Assembly: GCA_002433055.1 (NCBI GenBank)
Contig: DJHJ01000029.1
Coordinates: forward strand, 1 to 31,035
DNA: 31,035 bases
Direction: 5' to 3'
Source of the DNA: Acidobacteriia bacterium UBA6623
GTDB taxonomy: Bacteria; Acidobacteriota; Terriglobia; Bryobacterales; UBA6623
Shown here: positions 7,285 to 16,346 of the stretch, piece after piece
Layout: every line of letters starts with the position of its first letter
Position numbering within the stretch: the stretch's first letter is position 1
The notes under the pieces: generated by a model
Database searches by the model: none
What the model was told of the DNA's origin: nothing
The model's input: only the letters and a program-made list of their open reading frames with translations
Position numbers and translations under genes: made by a program

Positions 7285-8904
7285 ATGCGCGTTTTCACGT
7301 ATGACACAACACTTCGAGACGGAACGCAGGGCGAAAATGTATCATTCTCGGTTGACGACAAACTTCAGATCGCCAAAAAACTCGATGAACTGGGGATTGA
7401 TTACATAGAAGGTGGCTGGCCGGGCTCAAATCCGCGTGACAAGGCATTCTTTGAGCGAGTGGGAGAACTTGAACTCGAGCATGCTCGTTTGGCCGCCTTT
7501 GGTTCCACTCGGTACGCACGGAATACTGTAGAAAACGACCCCAATGTTATTGCTCTACTAGCAGCTGAAACGCCGATTATTACAATCTTTGGTAAGAGTT
7601 GGGATTTGCATACTCGCCAAGCACTTGGGGTTGAAGAGGAGCAGAACCTAAAAATGATTTCGGAGACTGTTGAACATCTCAAAAAGAATGGACGAGAGGT
7701 GTTTTACGATGCGGAGCATTTTTTCGATGGGTATGAATCTAATCCAGATTTTGCGTTACGAACTCTAGAATCTGCGCAAAGAGCAGGTGCCGATGTGCTG
7801 GTGCTTTGCGACACAAATGGTGGCGTCATCACGCAACGATTGGGTGAGATTTTCACGGAAGTTCGCAAGCGCTTTGATGGAGTTATCGGAATTCATGCAC
7901 ACAATGATTCTGATTTGGCTGCAGCTAATTCGATAACGGCGGTGCAGCTGGGTGCGACCCATGTCCAAGGAACGATTAACGGCTATGGTGAACGCTGTGG
8001 TAATGCCAACCTATGTTCGATTATTCCAATTCTAGAATTGAAATTAGGACACACGACTGTAGGTAGGCACAGAGTTGAACACCTTGCTGGAACGGCAAAT
8101 TTTGTTAGTGATATAGCGAATCTGTCACTTCCGAATGATCGCCCTTTTGTTGGCCGCAGTGCTTTTGCTCACAAGGGTGGCATACATGTCAGTGCGGTAC
8201 TCAAGGACCCCTTGACCTATGAACATATCGATCCTGTGACGGTAGGCAATCGTAGACGAGTACTGATTAGTGATTTGTCCGGACGGAGTAATATTTTCTA
8301 CAAACTACAAGAGAAGGGTCTCGAAGAATTGCTTGATGATGCGAAGAGAAAACAGTTACTTGATCGTATCAAGCAACTCGAATATGAAGGATATGAACTA
8401 GAATCTGCCGAGGGCAGTTTCGAGTTATTAGTCCGTGAAGTGTTACAACCCGACCATTTTCTCTTCGAACTCCAGAGTATGAGTCTTGTTCGCGAGAAAA
8501 AGGATGAAAAAAGTACTGGATGTGAAGTCAAAATGACGGTGCGGACTCGCGATGGGTTGCACGAGAGAACAGAAAATGCCGCAGGGCCTTTTGATGCAAT
8601 GGCAGGTTGTCTGCGTAAGTGTCTTGCGCAATCTTATCCACAGGTCGCCGAGATTCGTTTGAAAGACTATAAGGTACGTGTGCTTGAACCAAATCGAGGT
8701 ACCGCTGCCAAGGTTCGAGTTCTTGTTGAATGGAGCGACCATAAGAGCTCCTGGACTACAGTAGGTGTTTCTGACGACGTTCTTGAGGCTAGTTGGAATG
8801 CTCTGGTGGATTCTATTAGGCTAGAGCTATTGCGTCTAACCACAGATGATAAAGACCTTAAGGAGACTCTGGAAGGTCACCGCTCACGAGTCGAAACGCC
8901 CTAA
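7285..8904 (+). CDS. cimA: (R)-citramalate synthase
   Basis: This enzyme condenses acetyl-CoA with pyruvate to (R)-citramalate, giving 2-oxobutyrate for isoleucine without threonine. The 540-residue protein has the HMGL-like TIM barrel of the isopropylmalate/homocitrate/citramalate family: YDTTLRDGTQGE (6-17) with the catalytic Arg and metal-binding Asp, metal ligands in HAHND (204-208), and INGYGERCGNANL (231-243). The C-terminal LeuA-dimer regulatory domain spans about 400-530. The motif GIDYIEGGWPGSNPRD is typical of the citramalate synthase branch rather than LeuA. AAGGAG (7273-7278) sits 6 bases before the ATG at 7285, so I prefer this over the ATG at 7264. Its place after ilvBNC fits isoleucine synthesis from pyruvate. 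A homocitrate or isopropylmalate role is less likely. Confidence 0.9.
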   Translation: MRVFTYDTTLRDGTQGENVSFSVDDKLQIAKKLDELGIDYIEGGWPGSNPRDKAFFERVGELELEHARLAAFGSTRYARNTVENDPNVIALLAAETPIITIFGKSWDLHTRQALGVEEEQNLKMISETVEHLKKNGREVFYDAEHFFDGYESNPDFALRTLESAQRAGADVLVLCDTNGGVITQRLGEIFTEVRKRFDGVIGIHAHNDSDLAAANSITAVQLGATHVQGTINGYGERCGNANLCSIIPILELKLGHTTVGRHRVEHLAGTANFVSDIANLSLPNDRPFVGRSAFAHKGGIHVSAVLKDPLTYEHIDPVTVGNRRRVLISDLSGRSNIFYKLQEKGLEELLDDAKRKQLLDRIKQLEYEGYELESAEGSFELLVREVLQPDHFLFELQSMSLVREKKDEKSTGCEVKMTVRTRDGLHERTENAAGPFDAMAGCLRKCLAQSYPQVAEIRLKDYKVRVLEPNRGTAAKVRVLVEWSDHKSSWTTVGVSDDVLEASWNALVDSIRLELLRLTTDDKDLKETLEGHRSRVETP

Positions 8905-8933
8905 CTTGATGGCTCGTGAAGCTAAGGGTTTTG

Positions 8934-10979
8934 TTAGAAGACAGCTATCAATGGTGCTATTACCAAAGCTACAATTGACATGAGTTTGATAAGAATATTC
9001 ATAGAAGGTCCAGAGGTGTCTTTGAAAGGGTCGCCCACTGTGTCTCCTACAACCGTTGCTTTGTGAGCTTCAGAACCCTTAGCTTCGCCATCTAGATCAC
9101 CTTTTTCGATTAGTTTTTTGGCATTGTCCCAAGCACCACCGGAATTGGCCATAAAAAGAGCTAGAAGCACACCTGTCACAGTTGCTCCAGCAAGCATTCC
9201 CCCTAAGGCTTCGGGCCCAAGTAGATACCCCATCGCCACTGGCGCTGAAATAGCAACTATCCCTGGCAGCACCATTTCCTTTAGGGCAGCGGAAGTGGCG
9301 ATGTCGATACAGCGAGCTGCATCGGGCCGTACACCATCCTCATTAGCCAATAGACCTTTGATTTCTCGGAACTGTCTACGGATTTCATCAACCATTTTTC
9401 CAGCAGCACGACCAACTGCAGTCATGGTCTGGGCGGCAATGAAAAATGGTAAGACGCCCCCAATCAATAAACCAATGACTACACGTGCATCATTCACCTG
9501 TATATTTATTTGAGGGAGACCGTTGCTGAGTCGAATAGCATCTACAGCCTGCGTATAAGCTGAGAATAATGCTAGCGACGCTAGTGCAGCAGATCCAATC
9601 GCAAACCCTTTGCCCATTGCTGCGGTCGTGTTTCCCAATGAATCTAGCGTATCGGTAATGGCTCGAACTCTTTCCCCAAGGCCCGCCATCTCAGAAATGC
9701 CACCTGCATTGTCAGCGATGGGGCCGTAGGCGTCGACGCTCATGGTAATACCTACCGTGGCTAACATGCTCACCGCTGCAAGACCTATTCCGTAAAGTCC
9801 CGCAACATCATGTGCAACATAGATAGCGGCACAGATCACCACCACCGGCCACGTACAGCTTCTAAAACCCACTGCTAGGCCTTCGATGATATTTGTTGCT
9901 GCTCCTGTAGTTGAAGCGTTTGCAATTCCCATTACGGGTTTCATGGAAGTATAGTATTCAGTTACGTAGCCTATTACAACGCCACTTAGCGTTCCTGCTA
10001 CAACTGGCCAGAAAACAGAACTATTAATTACTGATTCGTTTACGATGCCGTAGGATGCGCCGAGAAATAGCACGGCAGCCAACCAAGCCGAGTAGCGTAA
10101 AGCTGCTGCAGCGCCCATGCCACTCATTAGTCGAACCGAGATGATGCCGATTATAGAGCAAACCAGACCGACACTTGCAAGCACTAATGGTAGGGCCATC
10201 AAGGACTCGCGAACCGTTTCCCCTCCGAGCATATTTAGGACATCTGCACTCAGTGTTGCTGCTATTGCTATGGTGGCTATCATGGATCCGACATAGGATT
10301 CAAAAATGTCCGCTCCCATGCCAGCAACATCGCCCACATTGTCGCCTACGTTGTCAGCGATCACTCCTGGGTTACGAGGGTCATCCTCGGGAATACCTGC
10401 TTCTACTTTGCCGACCAAGTCACTTCCAACATCTGCCGCCTTGGTGTAGATGCCTCCACCGACGCGTGCGAATAGGGCTATAGAGCTGGCGCCCATGGCA
10501 AATCCGTTTATGTAAATAGCTTGTTCGATGCCGGCGAACACCTGTGCGAATACTCCAACGCCCAGTAGTCCCAAACCTGCAAGTGCGAGTCCCATGACGG
10601 CACCACCCTGAAAAGCGGCCATCAAAGCACTCGTTACGCCTTGGCTGCGTGCTGCTTCTGTAGTGCGTGTATTTGCACGGGTTGCCGACTTCATGCCTAT
10701 GAAACCAGCGAGAATTGAGCAGCTAGCTCCGGTGATGAAACACAATGCGGTTTCTCTGTTAAGTTGCCAGGCAATTAGTGCTGCCACTGTTGTGACGAAG
10801 ATCAGCAATATGCTGTATTCGCGTTTTAAAAATGCCATCGCACCATCGTGAATTGATTTTGACAGCTCACGCATCGTTTCATTGCCAGGAGGCCGTTTGT
10901 CATTGAGGATAAAAATAATGAGGGCACAAGCTATGCCGGAGAGTCCAATGATTGGAATAAGAGGTATCAGGAATTCCAT
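8934..10979 (-). CDS. hppA: Membrane-bound ion-translocating pyrophosphatase, K+-dependent type
   Basis: This integral membrane enzyme hydrolyses pyrophosphate and pumps H+ or Na+ out of the cytoplasm, recovering energy from biosynthesis. The 681-residue protein has about 16 membrane helices. Substrate-site motifs are GGGIYTKAADVGSDLVGK (174-191) and DNVGDNVGDVAGMGAD (209-224), plus DAYGPIADNAGG (416-427). The motif GNTTAAMGKG (449-458) has Ala453 and Gly456, where K+-independent enzymes have Lys and Thr; this marks the K+-dependent class. Glu227 in ADIFESY sits where Na+-pumping enzymes place their gating Glu, with Gly four residues later rather than the Glu of plant H+ pumps. Na+ or mixed transport is thus plausible but not proven. 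It converges on cimA with 29 bases between and is divergent from hemH. Confidence 0.96.
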   Translation of the reverse strand: MEFLIPLIPIIGLSGIACALIIFILNDKRPPGNETMRELSKSIHDGAMAFLKREYSILLIFVTTVAALIAWQLNRETALCFITGASCSILAGFIGMKSATRANTRTTEAARSQGVTSALMAAFQGGAVMGLALAGLGLLGVGVFAQVFAGIEQAIYINGFAMGASSIALFARVGGGIYTKAADVGSDLVGKVEAGIPEDDPRNPGVIADNVGDNVGDVAGMGADIFESYVGSMIATIAIAATLSADVLNMLGGETVRESLMALPLVLASVGLVCSIIGIISVRLMSGMGAAAALRYSAWLAAVLFLGASYGIVNESVINSSVFWPVVAGTLSGVVIGYVTEYYTSMKPVMGIANASTTGAATNIIEGLAVGFRSCTWPVVVICAAIYVAHDVAGLYGIGLAAVSMLATVGITMSVDAYGPIADNAGGISEMAGLGERVRAITDTLDSLGNTTAAMGKGFAIGSAALASLALFSAYTQAVDAIRLSNGLPQINIQVNDARVVIGLLIGGVLPFFIAAQTMTAVGRAAGKMVDEIRRQFREIKGLLANEDGVRPDAARCIDIATSAALKEMVLPGIVAISAPVAMGYLLGPEALGGMLAGATVTGVLLALFMANSGGAWDNAKKLIEKGDLDGEAKGSEAHKATVVGDTVGDPFKDTSGPSMNILIKLMSIVALVIAPLIAVF

Positions 10980-11113
10980 AACAGTTAGTTTCTTAAAAAT
11001 GTGATAACGCTATTTTGTTCAAAATCCACCAAAGGTGTCTTCTATAAGTGAATCTACAAGGGTACCAGGGTCTTGTTCCTCGGTGCGTCATACTAGTAAA
11101 GGAAACTTATTTT

Positions 11114-12151
11114 ATGACCCTTCCGGACCTAGCAACCTACGATGCCCTTATCATTGTTTCGTTTGGTGGCCCTGAGAATCCATCTGACGTAATGCCGTTT
11201 TTGGAGAATGTTCTCAGGGGTCGAAGTGTACCGCGTGAGAGAATGCTCGAAGTTGCTGAGCATTATTACCGCTTCGGGGGTAAGAGTCCCATTAATGATC
11301 AAAATAGAGAGTTGATGCGTGCACTCAAGAAAGAATTTTCCGTGAGAGGCCCCGATCTGCCTGTCTACTGGGGAAATCGAAATTGGCACCCTTTTTTGTC
11401 TGACACATTTCGATCTATGGCTGCAGATGGTGTTCGGCGTGCTCTAGCTTTTACAACCTCGGCTTATAGTTCTTACTCAAGTTGTCGACAATATCTCGAT
11501 GACATCGAACGCGCGCGCGGTGAAGTGGGACCTTCGGCACCCACTGTTGATAAAATCCGCACCTTTTTTAATCATGAGGGGTTTATACGCCCCATGGTTG
11601 AGAATACCGTTTGTGCGCTCCACGACTTTCCATCTTCAAAACGCGATGAAGTCATGTTGGTATTTACAGCCCACAGTATCCCGTTATCGATGGCCGCAAC
11701 TTCGAACTATGTTGAACAACTAGAAGAAGCATCGAGACTAGTTGCTGAGGGGGCTGGCCATAGCAAATGGTGCCTTGTTTATCAGAGCCGTAGTGGTTCA
11801 CCGACTCAACCCTGGTTGGGACCAGACATATGTGATTACCTTCGTGAACTGCAAGGTGCTGGTACATCGCCCGGTGTCGTGGTGGTTCCGATCGGCTTCG
11901 TTTCCGATCACATGGAAGTGATTTATGACCTTGACACGGAGGCGCGCACCTTGTGCGATGCGCTTGATTTTCAAATGATACGCGTGGCGACTGTCGGAAC
12001 ACATCCACTATTTATTGAGATGATTCGATCTCTTGTATTGGAAAGAGTTGAACCTGATCGTAAACGTATCGCCCTTGGGGATCTTGGGCCATCGCCTGAC
12101 ATCTGTCACACTGATTGTTGTCCAAATCCACGACACATAGTGAATTGCTGA
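11114..12151 (+). CDS. hemH: Ferrochelatase / coproporphyrin ferrochelatase
   Basis: This enzyme inserts ferrous iron into a porphyrin in the last or next-to-last step of heme synthesis. The 345 residues fit the family. Conserved blocks include ALIIVSFGGPENPSDVMPFL (11-30), RFGGKSPIN (53-61), FTAHSIP with the catalytic His187, YQSRSGSPTQPWLGPDI (223-239), and GFVSDHMEVIYDLDTEA with Glu268. Cys124 in YSSYSSCRQY, together with a C-terminal cluster Cys331, Cys335, Cys336 (CHTDCCPNPR), resembles the actinobacterial enzymes that hold a [2Fe-2S] cluster. I chose the ATG at 11114, preceded by AAAGGA; an ATG at 11048 would add 22 non-conserved residues. Other heme genes are not nearby. The coproporphyrin-dependent route is plausible but cannot be assigned from this gene alone. 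Confidence 0.93.
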   Translation: MTLPDLATYDALIIVSFGGPENPSDVMPFLENVLRGRSVPRERMLEVAEHYYRFGGKSPINDQNRELMRALKKEFSVRGPDLPVYWGNRNWHPFLSDTFRSMAADGVRRALAFTTSAYSSYSSCRQYLDDIERARGEVGPSAPTVDKIRTFFNHEGFIRPMVENTVCALHDFPSSKRDEVMLVFTAHSIPLSMAATSNYVEQLEEASRLVAEGAGHSKWCLVYQSRSGSPTQPWLGPDICDYLRELQGAGTSPGVVVVPIGFVSDHMEVIYDLDTEARTLCDALDFQMIRVATVGTHPLFIEMIRSLVLERVEPDRKRIALGDLGPSPDICHTDCCPNPRHIVNC

Positions 12152-12300
12152 TATCGACACACTGCGTTAGTTTGACGGGTTTGTGGAATTTTGTTACGTT
12201 TACAAGATAATACTCATTTGTACGCCTTCCTTGGGTAATTGTTTGTAAATTCCTCGGTGAGCCAACAAATGATATCAATGTTTCTGTTGGAGGGATAGTA

Positions 12301-13440
12301 TTGGCGCGCACTGATAAGCATCTATTTACCTCGGAATCAGTCACCGAGGGACACCCTGACAAACTGGCTGATAGAATTTCCGATGCTGTTCTGGACGCGG
12401 TCCTTGATCAGGATCCGATAGGGCGAGTTGCCTGCGAGACTTTGGTGACAACTGGGCTCTGCATGATTGCGGGTGAGATTACCAACAAAGGGTCTGTGGA
12501 CTATCCCAAAGTTGCCCGAGAGACAATTCGGGATGTTGGCTATACACAAGCTGATTTTGGTTTCGATTGTCACACCTGCGCTGTGGTAAGTTCGGTTGAC
12601 GAGCAGTCACCTGATATAGCAATGGGTGTGGATCCCGGAGGGGCAGGTGATCAGGGTTTAATGTTCGGATATGCTTCAAATGAGACAAGCGAACTGATGC
12701 CACTTCCGATTAGTTTGGCACACAAATTAGTAGCTAAACTGACGGAAGTGCGGAAGACAGGTGGACTCAAATATTTGCGCCCTGACGGAAAATCTCAGGT
12801 GACTGTGGAGTACGACGGAGGTAAGCCTGTTCGTCTCGACGCGATAGTTATTTCGACACAGCATAGTGATCAGGTACAGCAATCACAGATTCACCAAGAC
12901 GTGTTAGAGCAGGTTGTTAGTCCTGTCGTACCACAGTCGATGGTAGATGCTGACACAAAATATCACATAAATCCGACTGGACGTTTCGTAGTAGGAGGAC
13001 CACACGGAGATACTGGTTTGACTGGTCGCAAAATCATTGTTGACACTTACGGTGGAATGGGCCGACATGGCGGTGGAGCATTTTCGGGCAAGGACCCCAC
13101 AAAGGTCGACAGGTCGGCCTGTTATATGGCCCGTCATATTGCGAAAAACATAGTAGCGGCCAAACTAGCAGATCAGTGTGAAGTACAGCTAGCGTACGCT
13201 ATTGGTGTCGCCGACCCGGTCTCGGTGATGGTTGACACGTTTGGGACTGGTCGGGTTGATGAAATCCGATTGGCTTCTATTGTACGAGATGTTTTCCCAC
13301 TTACCCCCAAGGGGGTTATTGACTATTTAGACTTGAGGAGGCCGATCTTTACCCAGACCGCTGCCTACGGTCATTTCGGGCGCGAAGAAGATAGTTTCAC
13401 TTGGGAAAAAGTCGATAGGGTTGAGGCTCTAAAGCCTTAA
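12301..13440 (+). CDS. metK: S-adenosylmethionine synthetase
   Basis: MetK makes S-adenosylmethionine from methionine and ATP, in the cytoplasm, as a tetramer needing Mg2+ and K+. The 379-residue protein has all family blocks: FTSESVTEGHPDKLADRISD near the N-terminus, DPGGAGDQGLMFGYA (the hexapeptide GAGDQG), and GGGAFSGKDPTKVDRSACY, the phosphate-binding P-loop region. The start codon is TTG at 12301, supported by a strong GGAGGG (12289-12294) six bases before it. The 149-base leader from hemH to metK shows no SAM-riboswitch core I recognise. A TTGACG at 12172-12177 could be a -35 box, with only a poor -10 downstream. ahcY follows 73 bases later, so SAM synthesis and recycling of its product are probably co-expressed. 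Confidence 0.97.
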   Translation: MARTDKHLFTSESVTEGHPDKLADRISDAVLDAVLDQDPIGRVACETLVTTGLCMIAGEITNKGSVDYPKVARETIRDVGYTQADFGFDCHTCAVVSSVDEQSPDIAMGVDPGGAGDQGLMFGYASNETSELMPLPISLAHKLVAKLTEVRKTGGLKYLRPDGKSQVTVEYDGGKPVRLDAIVISTQHSDQVQQSQIHQDVLEQVVSPVVPQSMVDADTKYHINPTGRFVVGGPHGDTGLTGRKIIVDTYGGMGRHGGGAFSGKDPTKVDRSACYMARHIAKNIVAAKLADQCEVQLAYAIGVADPVSVMVDTFGTGRVDEIRLASIVRDVFPLTPKGVIDYLDLRRPIFTQTAAYGHFGREEDSFTWEKVDRVEALKP

Positions 13441-13513
13441 TGCCGCGTACACATGGCTAAGCTTGAACACTGCTTGGCACCCTTAACTCAATCAAAGGAA
13501 TCGAGGACTATTT

Positions 13514-14788
13514 ATGTCTACTAATGAGACAACGCCTGGTGACGTCAGAGATCTCGGCCTCGCCGAAACGGGCAAGAAGAGAATCGAATGGGCCGCCGAA
13601 TGGATGCCTGTTCTAAAGTCTGTACGGGAGGAGTTTATACATGAAAAACCTCTCGCGGGGGTACGTATTTCTGCGTGTTTGCACGTAACAACTGAGACTG
13701 CCAATTTGGCGATTGCGTTGAAGGACGGAGGAGGGGATGTGGTGCTGTGTGCTTCGAATCCTCTTTCCACACAGGACGATGTTGCAGCCTCATTAGTAGC
13801 GGACTTTGGCATCCCGGTCTACGCTATCAAAGGTGAGGACAATGAGACGTATTATTCGCACATTGCAGCCGCCTTAGATCACAAGCCACACATCACCATG
13901 GATGATGGTGCGGATTTGGTTCACGCTTTGCATACGGACCGCCAAGATGTGGCTCAGGGAGTTTTCGGCGGAACAGAGGAAACCACAACTGGTGTAATTC
14001 GCCTTCGGGCGATGGCTGAAGAAGGAGTTCTTAAATACCCGATAGTCGCTGTCAACGATGCCATGACGAAGCATTTTTTTGACAACCGTTATGGAACGGG
14101 TCAATCGACGATGGATGGCATTATTCGAGCGACCAATGTGCTCATAGCCGGGTTGAACGTTGTGGTTGCTGGCTATGGTTGGTGTGGTCGAGGGGTGGCG
14201 AATCGTGCACGTGGGTTAGGAGCGAATGTGATAGTGACTGAAGTCGATCCAACCAAAGCTCTTGAAGCTGTGATGGACGGTTTTCGCGTTATCCCGATGA
14301 TGGAGGCCGCTCCAATCGGTGATGTCTTCGTGACTGTCACTGGTGATAAACATGTTGTTGCAAGAGATCATTTTGAGGCAATGAAATCCGGGGCGATTGT
14401 TTGTAATTCCGGCCATTTCAATATTGAGCTTGATCTGGAATCACTTGCAGATATGGCATCAGGTCGCCGTTTCGTGCGCGAGTTTGTGGAGGAGTATAAA
14501 CTTCGAGACGGACGCAAGATATTTATTCTGGCCGAGGGCAGATTGGTTAATTTAAGTGCTGCTGAAGGGCATCCAGCAGTTGTAATGGATATGAGCTTTG
14601 CTAACCAAGCTTTAGCGGCCCGCCATCTAGTCGTTAATAAGAGCGATCTTACTGTTGGTGTACATACTGTGCCGGAGGAAATCGACAAAGAGGTTGCTCG
14701 TCGAAAACTAAAATCGATGGGTATTCACATAGATCAATTAAGTCCCGGACAGGTGAAGTATCTTTCAACATGGCTGGAAGGAACCTAA
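13514..14788 (+). CDS. ahcY: Adenosylhomocysteinase (S-adenosylhomocysteine hydrolase)
   Basis: This enzyme hydrolyses S-adenosylhomocysteine to adenosine and homocysteine using tightly bound NAD+, relieving product inhibition of methyltransferases. Motifs are CLHVTTETANLA (55-66), CASNPLSTQDDVAAS (79-93), GGTEETTTG (152-160), VNDAMTKHFFDNRYGTGQS (180-198), and the NAD-binding GYGWCGRG (220-227). At 424 residues it is the short form: it lacks the roughly 40-residue insert of most proteobacterial, actinobacterial and eukaryotic enzymes. It ends GQVKYLSTWLEGT without the Lys-Tyr tail of the long form, as in thermophilic, archaeal and Chloroflexota-type proteins. It follows metK by 73 bases and forms the activated-methyl-cycle pair. 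It converges on the downstream ligase gene; no strong terminator is visible in 14789-14883. Confidence 0.96.
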   Translation: MSTNETTPGDVRDLGLAETGKKRIEWAAEWMPVLKSVREEFIHEKPLAGVRISACLHVTTETANLAIALKDGGGDVVLCASNPLSTQDDVAASLVADFGIPVYAIKGEDNETYYSHIAAALDHKPHITMDDGADLVHALHTDRQDVAQGVFGGTEETTTGVIRLRAMAEEGVLKYPIVAVNDAMTKHFFDNRYGTGQSTMDGIIRATNVLIAGLNVVVAGYGWCGRGVANRARGLGANVIVTEVDPTKALEAVMDGFRVIPMMEAAPIGDVFVTVTGDKHVVARDHFEAMKSGAIVCNSGHFNIELDLESLADMASGRRFVREFVEEYKLRDGRKIFILAEGRLVNLSAAEGHPAVVMDMSFANQALAARHLVVNKSDLTVGVHTVPEEIDKEVARRKLKSMGIHIDQLSPGQVKYLSTWLEGT

Positions 14789-14883
14789 ATTCTTGAGCTC
14801 AAACTTCGTTCTAAGTTGATCTAGTTGCTGTACTAAATAGGTCCCAACGCTCCCTTAACGGGGAGGTGCTATCTGATAAGAGC

Positions 14884-16152
14884 TCAGGGTGTTTTCGTGT
14901 TGGATCTCCTAGCTCGCTGATCGGAAAATCTTTGAGCTTTACTTTCCCAGCGAGGCAGAGTGCCTTTTTCTATCGGTCTTACCTTAGCCCGGATGCCAAT
15001 CTCGTCACTGATACTTTGAGCGACGGCTTGTGCAGTCGTTTGGTCTCCCTCAATTTCAATGCCGATTTCATCCATCTCAGCGAATGTCGAAACAATAATT
15101 CGAAATTCACAGAGACCGATAATTGAGCGGATTATATTTTCTAATGTTGAGGGATATATGTTCACACCTCGAATAGTGACCATATCGTCAACACGACCGA
15201 GAATGCCTCCTTTGAGGAGAAGTTTGCCTTCCATTGGCCCGGATGGAATACGAATGGGGTTTACCAAATCACCAGTTCGGTAGCGGATTATCGGCCAAGC
15301 ACCACGTCCAAGATTGGTAATAACAAGTTCTCCAGTCGAGCCCGATTCAATTGGCATAAACGAATTGGAATCAATAACTTCTGCGATGAACTCCTTCTCG
15401 TTTACGTATAAATCACAGTCTTTTGTGTCACCGATCCCAAATGCACCTACTTCCGTGGCGCCGGCGTGGTCGAGCGCTCTTGCCCCCCAGGCCTGTTCTA
15501 TTTTTTGACGAGTCATAGGAATACTAGCGCCTAGTTCACCTGCATGAATGGTCTTTGTGATTGTTGATTGGGTAAGGTCAATGCCTCTCTGAGATGCGAT
15601 TTCGGCTAAATGAAGCGCATAGGTGGGTGTTGACAATAAAACTGTTGCCTCCGTGGCTTCGATCATCTCTAGTCGTCTCGCCGAGTTTGCTCCACTACCT
15701 GAGATAGCCATTGCTCCAAGCATTGAGACGGCATGATAGGCTGACCAGAAACCTATGAAGGGTGCGAAAGAGAATGCGAAAAAGATCCGATCACTTTTGG
15801 TCACACCCGCAGCTTGCAGTACTTCTAACCAGCATCGACCCCACCAATCCCAAGTTGTGGGCGTATCTAAAACACGCAGCGGTTCACCGGTAGTCCCCGA
15901 GGTTTGATGGTAGTGGCTGTAGTAGTCCAGAGGATAGGTGAGGTTGGAGCCAAATGGTGGGTTGTTGATTTGATCTTCCATCAGCTCACGTTTTGTAAGC
16001 AATGGAAGCTTAACAAAAGATTCATTGTCTACTGCTTTTGTAAGGTTGCCCAGCCTAGTTGACTGGAACGGGTTGATACCATTAATTTCCTCTAATAAGG
16101 AACTCAATCGGTCCAATTGAGCTGAGGTATGAATCCCGTAAATGTAGGGCAT
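14884..16152 (-). CDS. Phenylacetate-CoA ligase-like AMP-forming acyl-CoA ligase
   Basis: This is a 422-residue member of the adenylate-forming superfamily, closest in length and motifs to PaaK. It would activate a carboxylic acid with ATP and transfer it to CoA. The ATP-binding loop is QTSGTTGEP (83-91). GATEVG (231-236) and YRTGDLV (291-297) are the A4/A5- and A7-like motifs. The C-terminal PaaK-type domain starts near GRVDDMVTIRGVNIYPS (319-335). No other phenylacetate catabolic gene (paaABCDE, paaG/Z/J) is in the window, so the substrate may be another aromatic or branched acid, and the gene may serve a different pathway. It has its own upstream gap of 194 bases after queA, in which I see only weak promoter-like sequence. 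Family assignment is firm; the substrate is unknown. Confidence 0.85.
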   Translation of the reverse strand: MPYIYGIHTSAQLDRLSSLLEEINGINPFQSTRLGNLTKAVDNESFVKLPLLTKRELMEDQINNPPFGSNLTYPLDYYSHYHQTSGTTGEPLRVLDTPTTWDWWGRCWLEVLQAAGVTKSDRIFFAFSFAPFIGFWSAYHAVSMLGAMAISGSGANSARRLEMIEATEATVLLSTPTYALHLAEIASQRGIDLTQSTITKTIHAGELGASIPMTRQKIEQAWGARALDHAGATEVGAFGIGDTKDCDLYVNEKEFIAEVIDSNSFMPIESGSTGELVITNLGRGAWPIIRYRTGDLVNPIRIPSGPMEGKLLLKGGILGRVDDMVTIRGVNIYPSTLENIIRSIIGLCEFRIIVSTFAEMDEIGIEIEGDQTTAQAVAQSISDEIGIRAKVRPIEKGTLPRWESKAQRFSDQRARRSNTKTP

Positions 16153-16346
16153 AGGTCACTCAAGATTGTCTAGGGTGTGTAGCGTGGTTTGTTTAGCTAA
16201 AGGATGTTCAATCTAAATATTCACTTAACGACATATTGTAACTAACCTCTCCATCAGATTACGCCGTGCCAACGTTTGGTGTTGTTACAAGATTGGTAGT
16301 ATCGTTAACGCGGTACGACAAGATCGATAACTAGTGTGGCATCACA

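Noticed and set aside
12152..12300. Possible SAM riboswitch ahead of metK
   Set aside because: None of the conserved cores or stems of the SAM riboswitch classes could be found in these 149 bases.
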